DNA from: Bacteroidales bacterium
Lineage (GTDB): Bacteria; Bacteroidota; Bacteroidia; Bacteroidales; UBA932
Assembly: GCA_017437755.1 (NCBI GenBank)
Contig: JAFRXI010000071.1
Coordinates: 1 to 64,000 of the forward strand
Direction: 5' to 3'
Length of the DNA: 64,000 bases
The notes beneath the pieces were generated by a model. The model did not search any database, had not been told where the DNA came from, and worked only from the letters and a program-made list of their open reading frames with translations. Position numbers and translations under genes: made by a program. Positions 61,466 through 64,000 of the stretch are shown piece after piece; position 1 is the stretch's first letter; every line of letters starts with the position of its first letter.

Positions 61466-64000
61466 ATGAATAAACTCGCATTTGTACTGGCGGTCGTCGC
61501 CGCCATCGTCCTGCCCGTGATACTGTCCGCCTTCAGGGGCCGCGGCCGGGGTCTCCCCAGGCCTGACGGGCCATGTGACGTATACGCCGCAGGCGGCACC
61601 CCCTGCGCCTCGGCCCACAGCACGGTCCGCGCCCTCTACCGCGATTACGACGGTCCGCTGTACCAGGTAATGCGCCAGTCTGACGGCAGGACCCTTGACA
61701 TCGGGGTGGTGAGGAAGGGCGAAGGTGAGGCCGGAGGCTATGCCGACGCGGCCGCGCAGGACCGCTTCTGCAAAGGCACATATTGCTGGATTACAGTTAT
61801 TTACGACCAGGGCCCCATGGGAAATCACTTAAGGCAGGCACCCCGCGGGAGGTTCGGAGGCCACGCCATGGGAGGATTCAACAACCTTCCCCTGGCGGAC
61901 TGGGCCCCGGTTACCATTATGGGGCACAAGGTGTACGGGGTGTTCATCGCCCCGGGGATGGGGCTCCGCTGCAACGACACCAGGGGCATCGCGGTGGATG
62001 ACCAGGCAGAGGGGCAATACTGGGTGGTCTCCGGCAGCCACTACAACGACGGATGCTGCTTCGATTACGGCAATGCCGAGATAGACAGCAATAACGACGG
62101 TGACGGTACAATGGAGGCCGCCTACTTCGGCAATGCCCACAACTGGCACAGGGGTATGGGACCGGGACCGTGGATCCTGACGGACCAGGAAAACCACCTG
62201 GCAGGCTGCTCCGAGGACCAGCCCGAAGCGGGATGCGACAATGTCCCTACGGTTCCCTGGCGCTTTGTCACCGCTACGGCTGACGGAGAGCCGCATCGCT
62301 GGCGGATGATGGGCGGAGACGCCCGGGATGGCGGTCTGGAGACATATTACGACGGAGTCCGCATAATCAATGACAGGAACAGCTACGACCCCATGCGGAA
62401 GCAGGGGGCGATCGTCCTGGGAAACGGCGGGGACAACAGCGTTTCCTCGCAGGGAACCTTCTACGAGGGAGCCATCACAATGGCCGGATTCTTTCCTTCC
62501 GAGGAAACCAACCAGGCCGTCCAGGCCAATATAGTGGCCGCCGGATATGATGTCCGGCAGCTTACAATCGCAGGGAGCGCAGACATCGATGAACCCAAGG
62601 GCCTCATGACCTTCGCCCCGGGAGAAGAGAAAACAGTTTCCGTAAAGTTCGTCAATACCGGAAAGTCCCTGATAAACGGACTGCGGGTGAAACTGGAACT
62701 GCCGCGGGGCTGGAAATGCGCTGAAAAGGCCATTGCGGCAACCCAAACGGTTCTGCCGGGACAGGCCGTGATTACGGGGTTCAAGGTTACTGCCGGTAAG
62801 CGGCCGCTCCAGGGGGACATTTCTGCCGAAGCCGTCTGGAGGGGCGGCTCAGTCAGCGCAGCCATGAAGGTAAGGTGCGCTCCCCCGGTCAAAATCAACG
62901 AGTTCTGCCTTGACGGCGGGCGCAGGAGCGACAATTCCTATGTGGAATTGTACAACACTGGAGACTCGGAAGTGGATCTGTCGGGCTGGACGCTGGCCAT
63001 GAGACCGGTCCACATGCCGCTGTTTTCGCATGTAGTCCTTCCCGAGGGAACCGTACTCACACAGGGAGAGCACTATGTGATGGGGCTGGCTCCTTCCGGG
63101 CTTTCAGTAAAAGCATCCCGGGGTGACAGCATCCTGTATCTTCGCAGGGCCCAGGGCCTTGTCCCCGGCGATACCGTCATTGTTGGAACTGGGGCCGTCA
63201 GCGAGATCCGCATTGTAAAGAGCGTGCGGACACCGGAAAAGCGGCACCTTCCCACCAGCATCTGGCAACCCCTTCCGGACGGCCCGGTGCTAAGCATTCC
63301 CAAAGGCTCGTCAAACATCCCCGTCACCAATACCCAAGGGTTCCGTCCCGGAGACAGGATGGCCATAGGCTACGGCGCAAAGTATCCTGTGACATCCGGG
63401 GAAACTGAAGATTATGAGGTGGTTACCATTACCGGGACGGGGACTTGCGGCACCCAGGCATACCTGACTTATGACGCCCGGCCAGGGGACACCGTGCTCA
63501 GGGTGAGTTCCGTTGAAAACATCCGTCCCGGGGATGTGATCCGCCTTGACATCGACAGCCGGGGACATGGAATTGAAACCGTAAAGGTAAAGTCCGTAGG
63601 GACAGCGTCCGAGAAGAGACCTTTCTTCGGGCCCATGTCCCCTGAAGAGGCCGGAAGCGGTCTTCAGCTGGAGGAACCTCTGAAATTCGCCCATTCCGCC
63701 AACCTGCCTTTTTCAGTCAGGGGGCAGGGAATATCCTTTGAGCCGGCCACCGCACAAGTACACATTAGCAATGAGCCGGTGCTGGCTCTGGACTGCTACG
63801 TGGTGCTGGAGGAACCGCTGTCGCGCCGGCATCCCATTGACGAGCCGGTTTTTTCAACTAAGCTGAACTTCGGGTTTGACGGCAAAGCCGACCTTTACTA
63901 CGGCGGTCCGGCATTCCCCCTCGGCGGCAGCATGAGGGGACTCGACGGTAAAACCATCCACCGGGGCGGCCCGGGCAGTGCGGCGGCCGGAAGCATAATA
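61466..64000 (+). CDS. GH54-type alpha-L-arabinofuranosidase with C-terminal lamin-tail region (partial, runs off window)
   Basis: 845 codons remain open to the right edge, so the gene is incomplete here. After an N-terminal hydrophobic segment (MNKLAFVLAVVAAIVLPVIL), residues from about 37 match the GH54 catalytic domain: GPCDVYAAGGTPCASAHST, CFDYGNAEIDS, GTMEAAYFGN and LGNGGDNSVSS. By analogy with the Aspergillus enzyme the nucleophile would be Glu217 and the acid/base Asp323. Following segments look like a NEW3-type beta-sandwich (from about residue 370, FAPGEEKTVSVKFVNTG) and a lamin-tail domain (INEFCLDGG, YVELYNTGDSEVDLSGWTL). GH54 releases arabinofuranose from arabinan and arabinoxylan, matching the two GH51 genes. 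Confidence 0.88.
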   Translation, partial: MNKLAFVLAVVAAIVLPVILSAFRGRGRGLPRPDGPCDVYAAGGTPCASAHSTVRALYRDYDGPLYQVMRQSDGRTLDIGVVRKGEGEAGGYADAAAQDRFCKGTYCWITVIYDQGPMGNHLRQAPRGRFGGHAMGGFNNLPLADWAPVTIMGHKVYGVFIAPGMGLRCNDTRGIAVDDQAEGQYWVVSGSHYNDGCCFDYGNAEIDSNNDGDGTMEAAYFGNAHNWHRGMGPGPWILTDQENHLAGCSEDQPEAGCDNVPTVPWRFVTATADGEPHRWRMMGGDARDGGLETYYDGVRIINDRNSYDPMRKQGAIVLGNGGDNSVSSQGTFYEGAITMAGFFPSEETNQAVQANIVAAGYDVRQLTIAGSADIDEPKGLMTFAPGEEKTVSVKFVNTGKSLINGLRVKLELPRGWKCAEKAIAATQTVLPGQAVITGFKVTAGKRPLQGDISAEAVWRGGSVSAAMKVRCAPPVKINEFCLDGGRRSDNSYVELYNTGDSEVDLSGWTLAMRPVHMPLFSHVVLPEGTVLTQGEHYVMGLAPSGLSVKASRGDSILYLRRAQGLVPGDTVIVGTGAVSEIRIVKSVRTPEKRHLPTSIWQPLPDGPVLSIPKGSSNIPVTNTQGFRPGDRMAIGYGAKYPVTSGETEDYEVVTITGTGTCGTQAYLTYDARPGDTVLRVSSVENIRPGDVIRLDIDSRGHGIETVKVKSVGTASEKRPFFGPMSPEEAGSGLQLEEPLKFAHSANLPFSVRGQGISFEPATAQVHISNEPVLALDCYVVLEEPLSRRHPIDEPVFSTKLNFGFDGKADLYYGGPAFPLGGSMRGLDGKTIHRGGPGSAAAGSII

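Overview
The window is a chromosomal piece of a Bacteroidota genome, most likely order Bacteroidales. It carries SusC/SusD pairs, lipoprotein signals of the ...SC type, DUF6377 and DUF2147 proteins, and many promoters of the Bacteroidota type (TTTG, 19-21 bp, TAnnTTTG). Genus cannot be told from sequence alone. No tRNA, rRNA, CRISPR array, transposase or phage gene was seen.

Layout. (1) 1-6.7 kb is mostly housekeeping: a C11 peptidase lipoprotein, ribosomal protein L25/Ctc behind a structured leader, peptidyl-tRNA hydrolase, a small histone-H1-like protein, an M6 metalloprotease with a small lipoprotein, and tpiA. (2) 6.7-8.5 kb is the wreck of a type I restriction-modification locus: a DUF1016 (YhcG-like) nuclease remnant and an hsdS gene broken at both ends. 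A second target-recognition half lies in opposite orientation, and the two halves share a 20-bp inverted repeat, the layout of an invertible (phase-variable) specificity gene. (3) 8.6-28.1 kb is polysaccharide utilization locus 1 (PUL1), a ten-gene leftward operon: a reduced SusC-like protein, SusC, SusD, an exported DapA-family aldolase-like protein, a short-chain dehydrogenase, two clan GH-A glycosidases, an MFS transporter, a surface lipoprotein and an alpha-L-rhamnosidase (GH78). A divergent GntR-type sugar regulator sits at its head. (4) 28.1-39.4 kb is a housekeeping block: DUF2147, CapA-like, tyrS, rbfA, a LolC/E-type permease, rmuC, rsmG, an ECF-like sigma factor, polA, rpmH (L34), tadA and a mutarotase-like protein. 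(5) 39.4-64.0 kb starts with a structured palindromic element and a double-domain esterase. PUL2 follows, a rightward operon that runs off the window: DUF6377 regulator, unknown secreted protein, GH2, exported enolase-superfamily enzyme, SusC, SusD, surface lipoprotein, two GH51 arabinofuranosidases, a second copy of the palindromic element, calcineurin-like phosphoesterase, an STN-domain/esterase fusion, and a GH54 arabinofuranosidase open at the right edge.

How the genes work together. PUL2 looks built for a glycan rich in alpha-L-arabinofuranose (two GH51 plus GH54, with GH2 and esterases). PUL1 looks built for a rhamnose-containing glycan (GH78). Both contain relatives of sugar-acid metabolic enzymes that carry signal peptides (DapA-like aldolase, enolase-superfamily dehydratase), which is unusual for families normally found in the cytoplasm.

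The most noteworthy items are the two palindromic elements with unrelated but self-complementary arms around a common core, the hsdS inverton remnant, the exported metabolic enzymes, the reduced SusC-like protein, the STN-esterase fusion, and a DNA polymerase I whose proofreading site appears to be lost.
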